DNA from: Monoplex corrugatus
Taxonomy: Eukaryota > Mollusca > Gastropoda > Littorinimorpha > Ranellidae
Length of the DNA stretch: 64,000 nt
Assembly (NCBI GenBank): GCA_030674185.1
Contig: CM060312.1
Coordinates: 35,812,862 to 35,876,861 of the forward strand
Reading direction: 5' to 3'
In this document: positions 10,371 to 22,000 of the stretch, piece after piece
Numbering within the stretch: the stretch's first letter is position 1
How the letters are laid out: the number at the start of each line of letters is the position of its first letter
Position numbers and translations under genes: made by a program
Notes under the pieces: generated by a model
The model's database searches: none
What the model saw: the letters and a program-made list of their open reading frames with translations, nothing else
What the model was told of the DNA's origin: nothing

Positions 10371-12765
10371 GTAAGTATTTGTCAGTTCTTTGTGTATGTG
10401 TGTGTGACAGTATCTTGTGTCTGGAAAATATGCAGTCCAGCATGAGTTGGGCTGGCATACAAGTGGAACAGTTGTGAATGTCTCTAGAGGGACTTGCCTT
10501 AAAGTACCAGCAAGAGAGAGAGAGAGAGAGTGAGAGAGAGATTTTTTTTGTAGGCAAAATCTGATTACACCAATGCTCATGATATTGTCGTCTTTCTGCT
10601 GACTTGCATGCATGTGGGAATAGTTGTGTGGGATGTTAACTTGTTTGTTGTCTCTTGTGGGGATGCAGGGGGCTCTTTCAGTATGAATATTATCTCTACC
10701 TTCTGGAAATTCAGAGCTAGAAATTTCCTCTTTCCTGTCACTCTCTTTGTTTCCGCTTTGTTCCTTTGATTTTGGTCATTTTTTCCTATCATTTTCTGCC
10801 TTGCTGGTCCATTTACCTGTATGTGTTTGATAAAAGTCTTTTGTACTATATTGAGGATTGAGTACATGTATTATGTGCAAAAAAACATTTTTGGTTCTAG
10901 GGTAATGTGATATGCAGGAGCAATTTTGGTTAATTTAGGCCTGTTTTTATATATGTTTTAATGTCCTTGGGTATGCTTAAATTTGTATTCAGGTATGTTT
11001 TTTAAATCCCCTGTGTGATAAATTGGATGGAGTGGTCTCCTTAGATTATGTGTGCCAATGGATTGATAAGTGTACTTTATTTTCTTGTCCTTTTTCCCTG
11101 TTGAAATGGTGTGTATGTTTTGAAATGGTTATAGACCAGACATGGTTCTACACAGTCGGCTGTAGATTGAAAGACTAAACCCATTTTAAATCACTACTGT
11201 ATTTGCCAGTCTTGTTTCCAAGTTGGCTTGTCAAGTTACTGAAGTGGAAATAAAATATTTAAAGACAAATGATGATAGAATGAAGAGATCTGAAGTACAG
11301 TGTAGTAGTGTTCTGATGTAAGCGTTCATTTTCTTAAATTTTAGTTTCTTTGTGCATTGAAGCTATGGGTTCCATAAAAGCAATAAAAATGACAGTTTTT
11401 TGTCGTCAGGACTAAAATACATGCCATCATTGTTTTTCTTCACAAATTTCTTGGTCTTGAACTTCATTAGTTTTCAGTCATTTGCTGGGTTCAGTTCGTA
11501 AAAACAATGGAAAAGTTTTGTTGATTGATTTGATTAATTGCGAAAACATCCATCACTAAATGCTCAAACATGGCTGACACTTTCCTGCATGTACGTCACA
11601 GGAAGGACAAACATGGTGGACATATCCTGTATGTAACAGGATATGCAAATTTCAATGACAAATAAACAAGGAATGATTGCCATGCATGCACAGTGATTGC
11701 ACATTGTATCTGAATGTTTAAGCACGCTAGACTTGTGAGCACTTCATGCTGTTTAATTGCCCTACATAGGGACATGTATTCTGTCAAATACAGGTGAATG
11801 AAGACCTTGTAGTGTCTCTGACAATAGTGTCCAGTAGTCTGGCAGTTCCCCATGTAATCATTTCATTACCACGATCATCACAAGTCCACTGCATGTTTGG
11901 TCAATTTTGATTTTATCCTTGGGATTATAGTACAGTTGTGATCTGAAGTACGGAAGGGCAAGTGGTAAATTGTGTTGTGGAGTTTGTGGAAAACTTCCAC
12001 CAGTCTTTCTGATAGGCCTTGCGTAGAAGGAACAGGATGGATTTTCTATTCTTCACAAATGTGGTTTAGGATCTAGAACTTGGTGAAGAAGAAAATTGAA
12101 TTCACTCACTGCCCACTGTGGGATCTAGAACATCGTAAAGAAGATAATTGAATTCACTACTCACTCATAAATTTTCATGGCCTGTTAAGGTACAAGCACA
12201 AACACATTTTCAGATCACAACAGGTACACTCAAAGATAAAACATACTTTAACAAAAATGTGTAGTGGTTTATCATAGGACTTGTAATGAACATAAAGGAG
12301 AAATAGCAGAATGCTAGGCACGAAAGTCAGTGGTCACCAAAACATGAGGCTTTAAGAACAACTGTGTGAGAATCTGCTAAGAAAAAGAACACCAAGCTTC
12401 TGGGGAAAAAGATTGAAATTTTGGGAAAGATTGAAATTTGGTATCTGAAAACCACATATCAAAGTGAAAATTAGAGAAGCAATAGAAATCACTGAGAGCA
12501 GATCATCTTTGCATAGAGACATTGGTTTGAACTGCCATCTTTGCATAGAAACATGGTTTGAACAATTCTAAACAATCATTAGTAAAGACAGGGCCAGCCA
12601 TGCAGCCAACTACTTGCAAAGATGTTCAACTACTTTGGTAGGAAAAGTCTCATCATATTACATGCATGTTCACTTTGTTAGAAATAGTCTCAGTATTAAG
12701 CATACTGATGGAAATGACAGGTTTAAAATGTCAAACTGTATTAAATCTTGTGTGCATTTGTTCAG
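10371..12765 (+). other. UBA1 last intron
   Basis: Holds a (GA)n tract at about 10510-10542 and a tandemly duplicated ~55-base segment at about 12069-12170 (GGATCTAGAAC repeats). Near 12490-12560 a short direct repeat (CATCTTTGCATAGA) recurs. No gene is evident. Confidence 0.7.
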
Positions 12766-12907
12766 ACTGTCAGAGCTTGTGAAGAAGGTGTCCAAGAAGA
12801 AGATCCCTTCCTATGTGCGGGCCTTGGTTCTGGAGATTTGCTGCGATGATGAGAATGGTGACGATGTGGAAGTGCCCTTCGTGAAATACGTCCTATCTAA
12901 ATCCTAA
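12766..12907 (+). CDS. UBA1: UBA1 terminal coding exon
   Basis: Starts after TTGTTCAG; its first A completes the Pro codon. It reads LSELVKKVSKKKIPSYVRAL then VLEICCDDENGDDVEVPFVK and YVLSKS before TAA at 12905-12907. Human UBA1 ends in the similar block [20 protein letters not shown] followed by YVRYTIR. This completes the ubiquitin-fold domain, and the C-terminus is two residues longer than in human. Confidence 0.97.
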
Positions 12908-12986
12908 ATGGGCTGTTGGCTTCACCAGTGCTTGAGCTGACAAAAAGTCCGTCTCTGCCCAGTGCCAGGGAAAATCTGTGCTTAAT

Positions 12987-13056
12987 GTAACCCTTCCACT
13001 TTTTTTGCCCTATCCTACCAGAAGGTGTGGATAGGGTGAGGAAGTGAAAAGGTTAA
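12987..13056. mobile_element. TTAA hairpin MITE in the UBA1 3' UTR
   Basis: GTAACCCTTCCACT at the left pairs with AGTGAAAAGGTTAA at the right, and CCCTATCC pairs with GGATAGGG around a short loop. It is the inner hairpin unit seen in the copies at 17901 and 24083. If transcribed it would form a long stem in UBA1 mRNA. Confidence 0.7.
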
Positions 13057-13332
13057 GCTGTGGATGGGAAAAGACGCTGTGCTGTGAGTCACAGCTTTTG
13101 TTAGTGTTCAAGGGGAAAGGGGGATTTGATGTGCTGCAGAGGTCCAGTTTATCAAGTCATGCTGGCTCCCAGAGACAATTAGCTGAAATGTTTGTTGACT
13201 TAAGTTAATTAAACCTTCACACAAGTATGAATGGAACGGTTTTTGTCACTAAGAGGATGGATGTCCTTAGAGGAATATGACATTTCTTGTCTTGAATGGA
13301 GTCCTGTGATGTGTGTGCTACATACTTTTGGT

Positions 13333-13496
13333 TAGCTAAATCAATATTGGGGGAGTGAAAGTTTGTTGTGGATGGGTTGGTTGGTTGCTAAATCAACATT
13401 GGAAGAGTGAGAGTTTGTTGTGGATAGGTTGGTTTGTTGCTAAATAGACATTGGGAGAGAGAGAGTTTGTTGTGGATGGGTTTGTTTGTTTGCTGT
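13333..13496. repeat. Three ~56-base tandem repeats
   Basis: Each copy carries GCTAAAT, ATTGG and GAGTTTGTTGTGGAT-type segments followed by GGTTGGTTTGTT. They lie in the probable UBA1 3' UTR. Confidence 0.75.
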
Positions 13497-14056
13497 TTAT
13501 TCAAATTATAGGTACAGGGGCAGGGATTGAACTTGACCACTGAATTTTTCTTTAATCCATCTGACCGTTTAATCTTTGGTGTTTTTGTTTGCTTATATAC
13601 CTAGATTGAATGAAACAGGAATACTAGAATGAAAAAAGAAAAGCAAATGAAAGCAGGTGCATCCTTGTTGTGAAGCTTACCATTGTGAAGTTGCTGTAAA
13701 CAGTACACAGTTTGATTAAAGTCACCCCATCCCCCGCTTCAATATTTTTTTGCTTCAGGTGTATATGGTTGAGGGGGGAGGTTTCCCATTTTTTTGCTTC
13801 AGAAGAGGGGAAAAAGTCTTTGCAAACAAACAAAAAACTGCAACAATTTTTAAAAATGCCTTTGAAATTGTTTTACATACATGTGTAAAGTGTATATCTA
13901 GCACAAAATTTGAATGCAGTCCATGTTACAGGGTTATTTTGCTGCACACTGCGGACATTTGCTTTCTTCTTTCCTTTTCAAATTTTCCCGTAATCACAAA
14001 TGTCTGTTGTGTTTATGCAACTGGAATATGTGTTGTAATGCCTGGAATTCTATAGA

Positions 14057-14062
14057 AATAAA
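14057..14062 (+). terminator. UBA1: Candidate UBA1 poly(A) signal
   Basis: A canonical AATAAA followed by a TG-rich stretch (GTTGATATTGTCTGTT) about 10-25 bases downstream, as expected for a cleavage site. Other AATAAA hexamers upstream lie inside introns. Confidence 0.5.
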
Positions 14063-14080
14063 ATAATGGAAGTTGATATT

Positions 14081-17000
14081 GTCTGTTAGATAATTGAAGC
14101 ATATAAATTTGTGTGACTGCCTTGCATATATGCGAGATGCAAGTGAATACATGGTGCATCATGTTTTTGTGAATGGTACTTGGAAGAATTGATTTTAGTT
14201 TTGATGAAATGTGTACCGCATTGTTGGATCCACTTTAAGTGGTCATGTGCAGTGTAAAAACTTGTTTGTGTAGATCACAGGAAGTTGGAATCTGGCGTCT
14301 ATTGACTGTTGATGATTGTTAGTTCTCTATGATTTCCTGTGCCCAATTCGACATTGAAGACTTGGTATTTACTTTTGTACAATTTTCTACCACTGCAGTA
14401 CTTGAGGCTCTTGCAGAATTTGGGAGTTCTTCACCTTAAGTGTCCAGCATTCTAGCAGTTTCTAATGGTTTCCCTGTTGCTGATCATCATGCTAAACACT
14501 TATTTTCCAGTTTGTTTTCCTTTAGGGGGATCTTATATTAGGTACCGGCAGCCAAAAATTAAACTTCTGAAAAGGTTATTAACACTTATATTTCTGAAAA
14601 GTACAAGAAAAAATAAGCACAATGCAACAAAAGTAAGTCTCTAGCTGTGTTAAGTCCAGAGATAACGCACTTTGAAAACGGCAGTTTACGTACGTTTTCG
14701 CCAATTGTGAAATGTAGCAAGTTTGCATGAACCTAAATTTTCCAGAAGTCCTCAGACAGAGAATGTCATTCCTGATTTTAATTCTTAACAACATAAACTA
14801 CATAAAAAAGCAAGCATATAAGCAGATTTGTTCATACATTTACACAGCAGTGCTGCAAACTTCATAAATATACCATTTTGTCAATGTTCGAAATTGCATG
14901 ACAAGCCATTTTTGCACCCCCATTACACAAAAATAAGAATACAGAATCGGCTAGAGTTCACTTTTTCTCAAAAACAATGCTATTGTATGAAACTTAAATT
15001 TTTGGGGGCAGCGTAAATTGACAAAATCATGAGTTATATGGCTCCCAAAATGGCAAAATATCTCATTTGAACGATGGAAAAAGCACGGTTCACGTACCAG
15101 ACCAAATTAAAATGCACATATTTCGCTTATTTTTTTATGGATTTCCTTGAAATTTTGCATGTGAATCAAACAAAGCTACCAGTAAATTATTTTCAAGCAT
15201 AGTTATATTCAAGATATAAGATGTTTTGTATGCATTTGCATCCAAATAATGTGAGGGCCCATGTGTCGGGCCAACTTAAAACATAACTCACATTATGTCT
15301 TGATAGAATCTCGTGAAAGTTTGCATGTGAATCAAATAAAAGCTACAGCTTCACTCTTCACAGGCAAATGTTGCTAATATATGAGATTTTAAGATTTTGT
15401 ATGCATGTACTGATTTAGTCTGAAACAATGTGATCCACAGATGACTTTGTTATACATAACTAGCACAGAAGACATCCTTCTCAATAACACAATGAAACTA
15501 AAATGTGTAACAGCAGAAGATAATGCCTGGGCAATGCAGTATATGACTTACAGCCATTTCTATACTCATTCCTAATGTTTATCAATAAGTTATTTTCATC
15601 AGTTATTTCGCAGTAACATGCATCTTCCCATATCCACAAAGAAAGAAATTTTCAATGTCTGGTCTATCTACTGAAAAATCACTCCGCTTCTTTTAAAATT
15701 GTCTCAATTTTTGTCTTCAGATTTAGCTTCTGAGGTGATGATTAATCAGTGTTACTAATTTTTGAAACAAAAGCCGTGTTCTCATCCCGCAACTTATCAC
15801 ACTCAGTTCTCAAACTGTAGAAGTAGTTTTAAGTTTATTAGTGAGTGTCTGCTGTTAAAGTTTTGGTGGCAGTGATGGTTAATTTCATCCACAAAAAATC
15901 ATTGCCTTGAAAACAAATACAAATAAAATCCTAAGTTTTTCTCAAGTGTTTTCTTTAATTTGTGCCAGCTATTACTTTTGAGAGTATAGTATTCTTATAT
16001 TTTGCCATTAGAAAGGCTCATTGGACTTTGTGGAGCTATGTGTCCGTGTTTGCCTCATGTTATATAGTGTTCTGATAATGTGTGCGTACCTGCGTGCATG
16101 CGTGCGCGCATGTCTGACTGTGCAAAACCATTATTTGCTGCTGCTTTGCGATTATAAAAATTGTCGAATCTGATCCGATAGACGACATGCACTCGCCGAC
16201 CAACTTCCAGTTTGAATTTCTGGCCGAGTACTAGCACAAATATTACGATTTTGATGTATTAAAAACAAAATTCCATCGTATTCATTAAATACTAGCAATA
16301 TAAACACCTTTGGAAAGCAGTCGCTTCACACAGTTTTACTTCTACTAGTTCCAGGTCGCTTAAAAAAAATCCCTTGGTGATAAAACATCAAACCGCAGAT
16401 CGTACTTTCTATTCTTTGCTTATGCAGGCTATACCTGCCGCGGATTTCTTTTAAAAATCTTTCTAAATAAAGAGAAACATTAAAAACAATTCACTGAATC
16501 AAACTTCTAAATCAATTTTCATGAAAAATCAGTCGATGTTTACTACGTTTGTCCTTCAGCTTGATGATCACAGGTAGAAATTCGTTGACAGGACTTTCAG
16601 CGATCGCTTCGAAGGCCGCCATGATTCGAGGTTCCCATAATGCTAAAATGGCAGATAACGCGTACTCTCTTCAGAGGCTTGTGCACATCCGGTACGAGTC
16701 ACATCTCGTAGTTCCTTAAACGATTAAATTAAGCAGAAAATAAGCTGTTTGTGCATCTGTGGACGTGATCTAATGTATCAAGGAGGTCCTCAGATATTCT
16801 TCTTCAAAGTTTGCCAGTATTCCGACCTTCAGAAGACTAACAAACTAATAATTTTATAAAATAGATATTATACGAGAACGAAGGACAGGTTTCGACCTGT
16901 AAACTGTACTAATTTGCATGAAGGTAGTCCTGTGTGACCCATATAATTTAAGTTGCCGTTAACCGGTCACCCAAACACTGCCGTGAGCCAGTCACCATTA

Positions 17001-17830
17001 CGTGACATGCGGTGAAACTTCGTCGGTCGGCGTGGGTTTTTTTTTGCGCAGATTTTCGTATGGGTTTATAACAAAAACAAACAACACAGATCAATAGAGG
17101 AAAGGCCAATCTTTATCTTCATGATAACAACTTTGTCATTCATGTTCATCTGCAAGAATATTTGACTGATAAACATGTGCAATTTTTCCACTGACTGACA
17201 CAATTCCTGCATTGCTGAAGAGAGGCTGCTGGTACCTACTTATATGATTGAGAGCTCTGATTGTGTTTTAAGATTATGGTGTTCATTCTGTGAAAACCTT
17301 TAAAAAGGATAGACAGAGAATGAATTTTATTTTCAGTTTACTCCTAGTGTGTACTTTTGAGAGAGAAGAGACTGAAAATCATCTTTGTATCCACTGGATT
17401 TATCGCTTTGGACGTAGTTGAGCAGCAGTTTTTCCCTTCATGTTTTGTGTTGATAGTGCAAGCTCTGTGGAAACTGCTGCTAACACTGATCATTCGTATT
17501 GTATAGTTTAGTTTGTTTCAACTTGAGATGCACATTGGTGCAAATTTGTTTTCAGTTGACTCTTTTGGTTTCATCCGAGAGATATGGATCTGTGCATTAA
17601 AAAAAGTGGTGAGTCTCCTCTCCTTTGCTTAAAACTGAAATAGAAATGCAAAGTTTTATGTTTAGTATTTCGTGAATGTGTCGTCAACAAATCTGCGCTA
17701 GTTATCTGGATGTGGATTTAATTATGTCCAGTGTGTTTTCCACCGATTCTTTCATGTCGAGTTGGGGGATATATTTGTGCACAAGTTTTGTTGGTAAAAC
17801 ATGTTTAATTTTATTTAGTGAAATGTGTCT
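14081..17830. other. Intergenic DNA, no recognised gene
   Basis: AT-rich and without convincing coding frames. CG dinucleotides are noticeably more frequent at about 16080-17050 than around them. That interval includes a short minus-strand frame in a strong start context (separate entry). Confidence 0.5.
16512..16622 (-). CDS. Short ORF or first exon, MAAFEAIAESP (unrecognised)
   Basis: Thirty-six codons on the minus strand starting MAAFEAIAESPVNEF in the context AATCATGGCGGCC, which resembles animal start sites with a YY1-type element. A TGA closes the frame after IFHEN. I do not recognise the sequence and no downstream exon is obvious. It could be a small peptide, a relic of a promoter plus first exon, or chance. 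Confidence 0.2.
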   Translation of the reverse strand: MAAFEAIAESPVNEFLPVIIKLKDKRSKHRLIFHEN

Positions 17831-17831
17831 T

Positions 17832-18022
17832 TTAACCCCTGACTCCCGCTCGCTGTCCACCAGCATCCTGCATTGTCAGACATACTAACAAAGCAAAAAC
17901 TTAACCTTTTGATTCCCTCACCCTATATCCACCAGCTTGCAGGAAGCTGGTGGATAGGATGAGGGAGTCGAAAGGTTATGATTTTGCAGTTGGTGCATAG
18001 AGTGCGGGAGTCAGAGGGTTAA
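17832..18022. mobile_element. TTAA palindromic MITE, full copy (191 bp)
   Basis: Outer ends TTAACCCCTGACTCC and GGAGTCAGAGGGTTAA are inverted. Inside at 17901-17978 a nested hairpin runs from TTAACCTTTTGATTCCCTCA to GAGTCGAAAGGTTA, with CCACCAGCTTGC pairing with the GCAGGAAGCTGGTGG side. The nesting suggests one TTAA element inside another, or a compound foldback. Confidence 0.8.
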
Positions 18023-18429
18023 AAAGCATGAGGAATCCTGTTCAAGCCTGATTTTCATTGCCCATATTGTTTTGTCAACTGATAAGATGGTATATAGATT
18101 AGTGACACCATAGGACACCAGGTACCTGGGGTGACTTCCTGTGCATACTATTGTGTTCTGTTGGGCTTTGTGAGGTGACAGAACTAGCTGTTTAATAGGC
18201 TTCTGATGCTTGGTATTAGAGTTGAGAACAGGTGTTTTTTTGTTTTTTTAACTTTCGTAGGACATAAAGTGTGGGGACTTAGATCAAGCATACAATTTGA
18301 AGTAAACTCTGCCTTTAAACTCTGCCAGAAACTCTATCCCATGGAAGTAGGCAAGTTTTACGGCCCATCTTAAAATCCATAACATATGTACTTTTTTGAT
18401 CCATGATATCAAGTAAGAGGAACATACAG

Positions 18430-19090
18430 TAACATGCAAACCCAGCATCTGGTTTTCTGTCACCGTATGCTACTTGATGGAACTCTACATACAAATCTTA
18501 ATAATTGAAGAGGAAAAGTCACTAAATTTGAAGTTGCCCCAGGTATCCTATGGTATCACTACTCTGCTTACCAGCATATCGGTTGACAAAACAGTAATGG
18601 CAGTGAAAATGAGTATAAACAGGATTCCTGGCATAAAAGCCCAAACAACCTTATTGCAAGATCAAATGAACAAACTATCAATAATATTGGACACCAAGTC
18701 TTTTTTTTGTTGTTGCTACAATGGGTATTTTTTACCAACAAAAACGTGGTACAGCAGTGGGATCCTTGTATGTGCCCATCCTAACAAACCTGTACATGAA
18801 ACACTGAGGAAAAGGCACGCGACACAAATTTACACCCAGCAGAGACCTGGTACAGATTTACAAATGACACATTCACCAAATACTAGTATGAAACTGCACT
18901 GGTTACCTCAATTCCTCATAGTTTATGACCTTCATTCATCACAGCTTAAAGACAAAAAAGAATACTACGCATATTTAGATGGTATGGTCCTTGAAAATAC
19001 TATTACAAAGCTGTCTATAGAAAATCAACTTGCACATATCAGCTCCTAAATATTGAACCATTATGTAGGACTGAGCTTGTACCATCAACT
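18430..19090 (+). pseudogene. Penelope-like reverse transcriptase remnant
   Basis: Two frames joined by a frameshift near 18715 resemble the Penelope-like element RT. The first reads TTLLTSISVDKTV, as in the FTSVPVDKA block. The second reads FYQQKRGTAVGSLYVPILTN then LYMKH, as in FYQQ-GTAMGSP-ANLYME. The catalytic YVDD region appears as TWYRFTNDTFTK, with the Asp pair lost, and VYRKSTCT matches the VYRKPT motif. Stops and shifts throughout mean it is dead. The GIY-YIG endonuclease part was not found. Confidence 0.65.
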
Positions 19091-22000
19091 CTAGGCCTTC
19101 AGTCTTTTCTCTGGAGCACAGAAAATTCAATCAGGAAAAATTCACTCCTGCCTGTTGGAATGTCAATGCCAGTCTTTCTCCACAAGCTCTACAATGCTGT
19201 CGGATCACAAAATTGGTTTTCATCAAAAACTAATAGGGGGAGAAAAAGGGTGCCACCTATTATGAGCAGTAATGAAACCTGTGATGGTTAGCAGGCACGG
19301 GAGAATGCCAGAGTGGTGGGCATTAGAGCCAAGGAACACAGAATCCAAATGCCTCGTAGCAGTGAGAAAATACCAGAAAGAATGTAAAGCTTTATGGGGA
19401 AAATCTGAATTCACCACCAAAAATTGCACTTCAAGGAGAAATGATGGGTACAGGAACTCATTGTTCTCACCACTTGGATATACAATATAGTTCTCACAGT
19501 CCCCCTACATCACCAACTAAAATGGAACCAGCCATGCGGTGGACCATTGAGTCTGATGGTCTCAAATATTACCTTGCAACTAACGTCTCGAGACAAGGGG
19601 TTCAACAAGAGGTGCTGGACTGGACGAATTTGTATGGGTATTAACGCATTTCTGACTGCAAACGACAGTTGTCTGTGGCACGATATTCTACCTGTGGTCC
19701 CATCAGACAAAAGTGCTATCTAATTACCCCTTTTGGTTTTGACGGGGAAGAAGAGAGAAAGGTATTTTGCCATGCATGAGTTTCAGGGGAAAAAGTTCTG
19801 AACTCCCAATATATGCAACCTTCTTTTGTTCGTTGAAAATGACAGCAAAACGATGTTTCTACACCACTCAGCAAATGGTTGATGAAATCTTCATGGACAA
19901 ATTTAGCTCTACAGACAACGACGATTATAGCGATGATTCTGACAGTAATTTTGACGACAATTTCAATGAAAATATTGTTTAAAAGTTGTGACGGTGGTGT
20001 GTTTCATGGCAGTGACGGCGATGCTTGTTCACAAACAAAAAACCACCATCAAAACATTTGTGGTATTAATAGACGCCTATACATAGGCATGGTCGAATAA
20101 GAGTATGCAAGTTTCCTTTTGTTTTGCAACAGACAATAAGCTCATCAGTGTTAACACAATTTTAGTTTTAGACAGATCTATTCAGCAACAAGCATGTGAG
20201 GAGATTTTTTATGATGCAGTAATAGAGTTGATTGCAAATCAAACTTTTTTTTTTGGCAAGTAGAAATGTTTTGCTCAAGACAGCAAACTCTGCAGACACT
20301 GCATGGTCAGAAATGTGTTACACGGCAAACAACTTGTCACTGAACAATCAACCTGCTTCAATTTCATAAAAAAAATCCATACTAACAACAAACATGACAA
20401 GAAGATATAAAAGAAAGATTTTATTATATAACAATGGCTTCTACAACAACATATGCTCATCATTGATTTCACCACATTTAATCAAGAATGGGAAGGAGCT
20501 TCTAGAGTACATATACTGTACATCGGCCATATTAAATGAGCAGAACTAACATGTCTTAGGGGAATAGGTTTAAAGGGCAAGTTACAGAAGCCAACCACAG
20601 TCAGAATGAAGTGGAAACTGGTACAAATGGTAGTGGAAAAGAAAAAAGGAGACGAACATGCTTTACATATTTTAAAATGAGCATGGCCATAGCAGGGAGA
20701 ACGTTTCTACAGACACCTCTCCATATTTTGTCTATGGTGGAGGCATCAGAGGATAATGAAAATCTTCATCGCATGCATCTACTTGATCTAGGGGGATTAA
20801 ACATTCCAAAGTAAACATACATTGCCATATGACACGTGATAAATATACATTGTAAAATACCACTTTGAACATAAATATACATAAAAAACATGATCATGAT
20901 AAAAAAAAAATGTTCCAATTTTTTTTCCAAACATTTTTTTTACACAGTCATTTACACCAACTGCTCATTTTCACATTGTCATAGGCTGAAGGAATCATTG
21001 GTGCAATCCAAAACAAGGTCTCCAGAGTTGCATACCAACCTACATTATATAAACATCAAAGAAAACATGCAAAAGAAGTGTTCAATGCTACATGATGCAA
21101 TACCCAAACAATTTTTCACAAGAAAACATAACATAAATTGTTACATGTTGGTTTTGTCCCAAAACCTAGCACAGGAAGTGAACTGTAACTTGTACTGTTT
21201 GTACTCTAAGCATTTTTGGCAGGACAATTATAACTGCTAGGATCCTTATTCTGTCCAGTATCGTTTTCACTGAATCACCCCACCCCAACCTACTCCATCC
21301 AAAGCACTGTTTTTAGTACTCTCCAGAATCCATACGTTTTGATACATGGGCAAGCTTTAAGATGATGGACAATTCTTCATCAGATAATCATGCTTTGACT
21401 GATTCAGTTACCCAAGCCACACTGAAATGTGAAGAACTCGATTATTCAGCATCATGGGTCAGCATCATGAGGACAGTGTTCATCTCATACCTCACTGCTT
21501 TACCTTCCTCAACCCTGAACAGTATCAAGTACTTGTTTCACAGGTGGGTAGACTTAAGGTCACACAAAAAAGTTTCACTGGAATTAAATACCACTGCTCT
21601 TGCAGACTTCACTACATTTAGAACTTCACAGCTTTCTCTCAGCGGCCTTCATGTAACACATGATACAGAACACTTCTTAAGTCTATAAGAAATAACATGA
21701 ATACATCAGCGTGCAGCACACCGGCAAATGTGATGACGAAGTGGTGTATGGTATGACTATGATGCCTTAAAGATCTGTATGATGTCTTTATACCAGCCAT
21801 TGTGGAAGAGGCAATGGGGCAAGAGTTGATGAAGACCACTTCTTGAAAGGTATCGAAAGGCAGTCCATGACAGCTGTTCTTTGGATGATTTCATGCCGAT
21901 TTCACTTTGCAAGCCTTTCACTATCCTTGTACACTTCCCTCCACTCACACACGCGCATATTATCTCTAACCATACAAAACTGGCACAAATCATAATGACA

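Larger units (their letters stand above)
242..12907 (+). other. UBA1: UBA1 locus, 3' coding part (seven exons)
   Basis: Joining 242-437, 2066-2247, 3598-3684, 5204-5308, 6370-6453, 10270-10370 and 12766-12907 gives one open frame of 897 bases ending in TAA, about the last 298 residues of a protein that is near 1,050 residues in other animals. Every junction has AG/GT sites and the phases match (1, 0, 0, 0, 0, 2). By family, E1 adenylates ubiquitin with ATP, loads it on a catalytic cysteine and passes it to E2 enzymes in cytosol and nucleus. The ATP site and catalytic Cys lie upstream of the window; only the end of the cysteine domain, the end of the adenylation domain and the E2-recruiting ubiquitin-fold domain are here. 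Sequence favours UBA1 over UBA6 through ADRHK, AIATTTA and [13 protein letters not shown] blocks. Confidence 0.95.
12908..14080 (+). other. UBA1: UBA1 3' UTR (probable)
   Basis: The region between the stop codon and the AATAAA at 14057 contains a TTAA hairpin at 12987-13056 and three copies of a ~56-base repeat at 13333-13496. The UTR end is inferred from the poly(A) signal alone. Confidence 0.5.
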
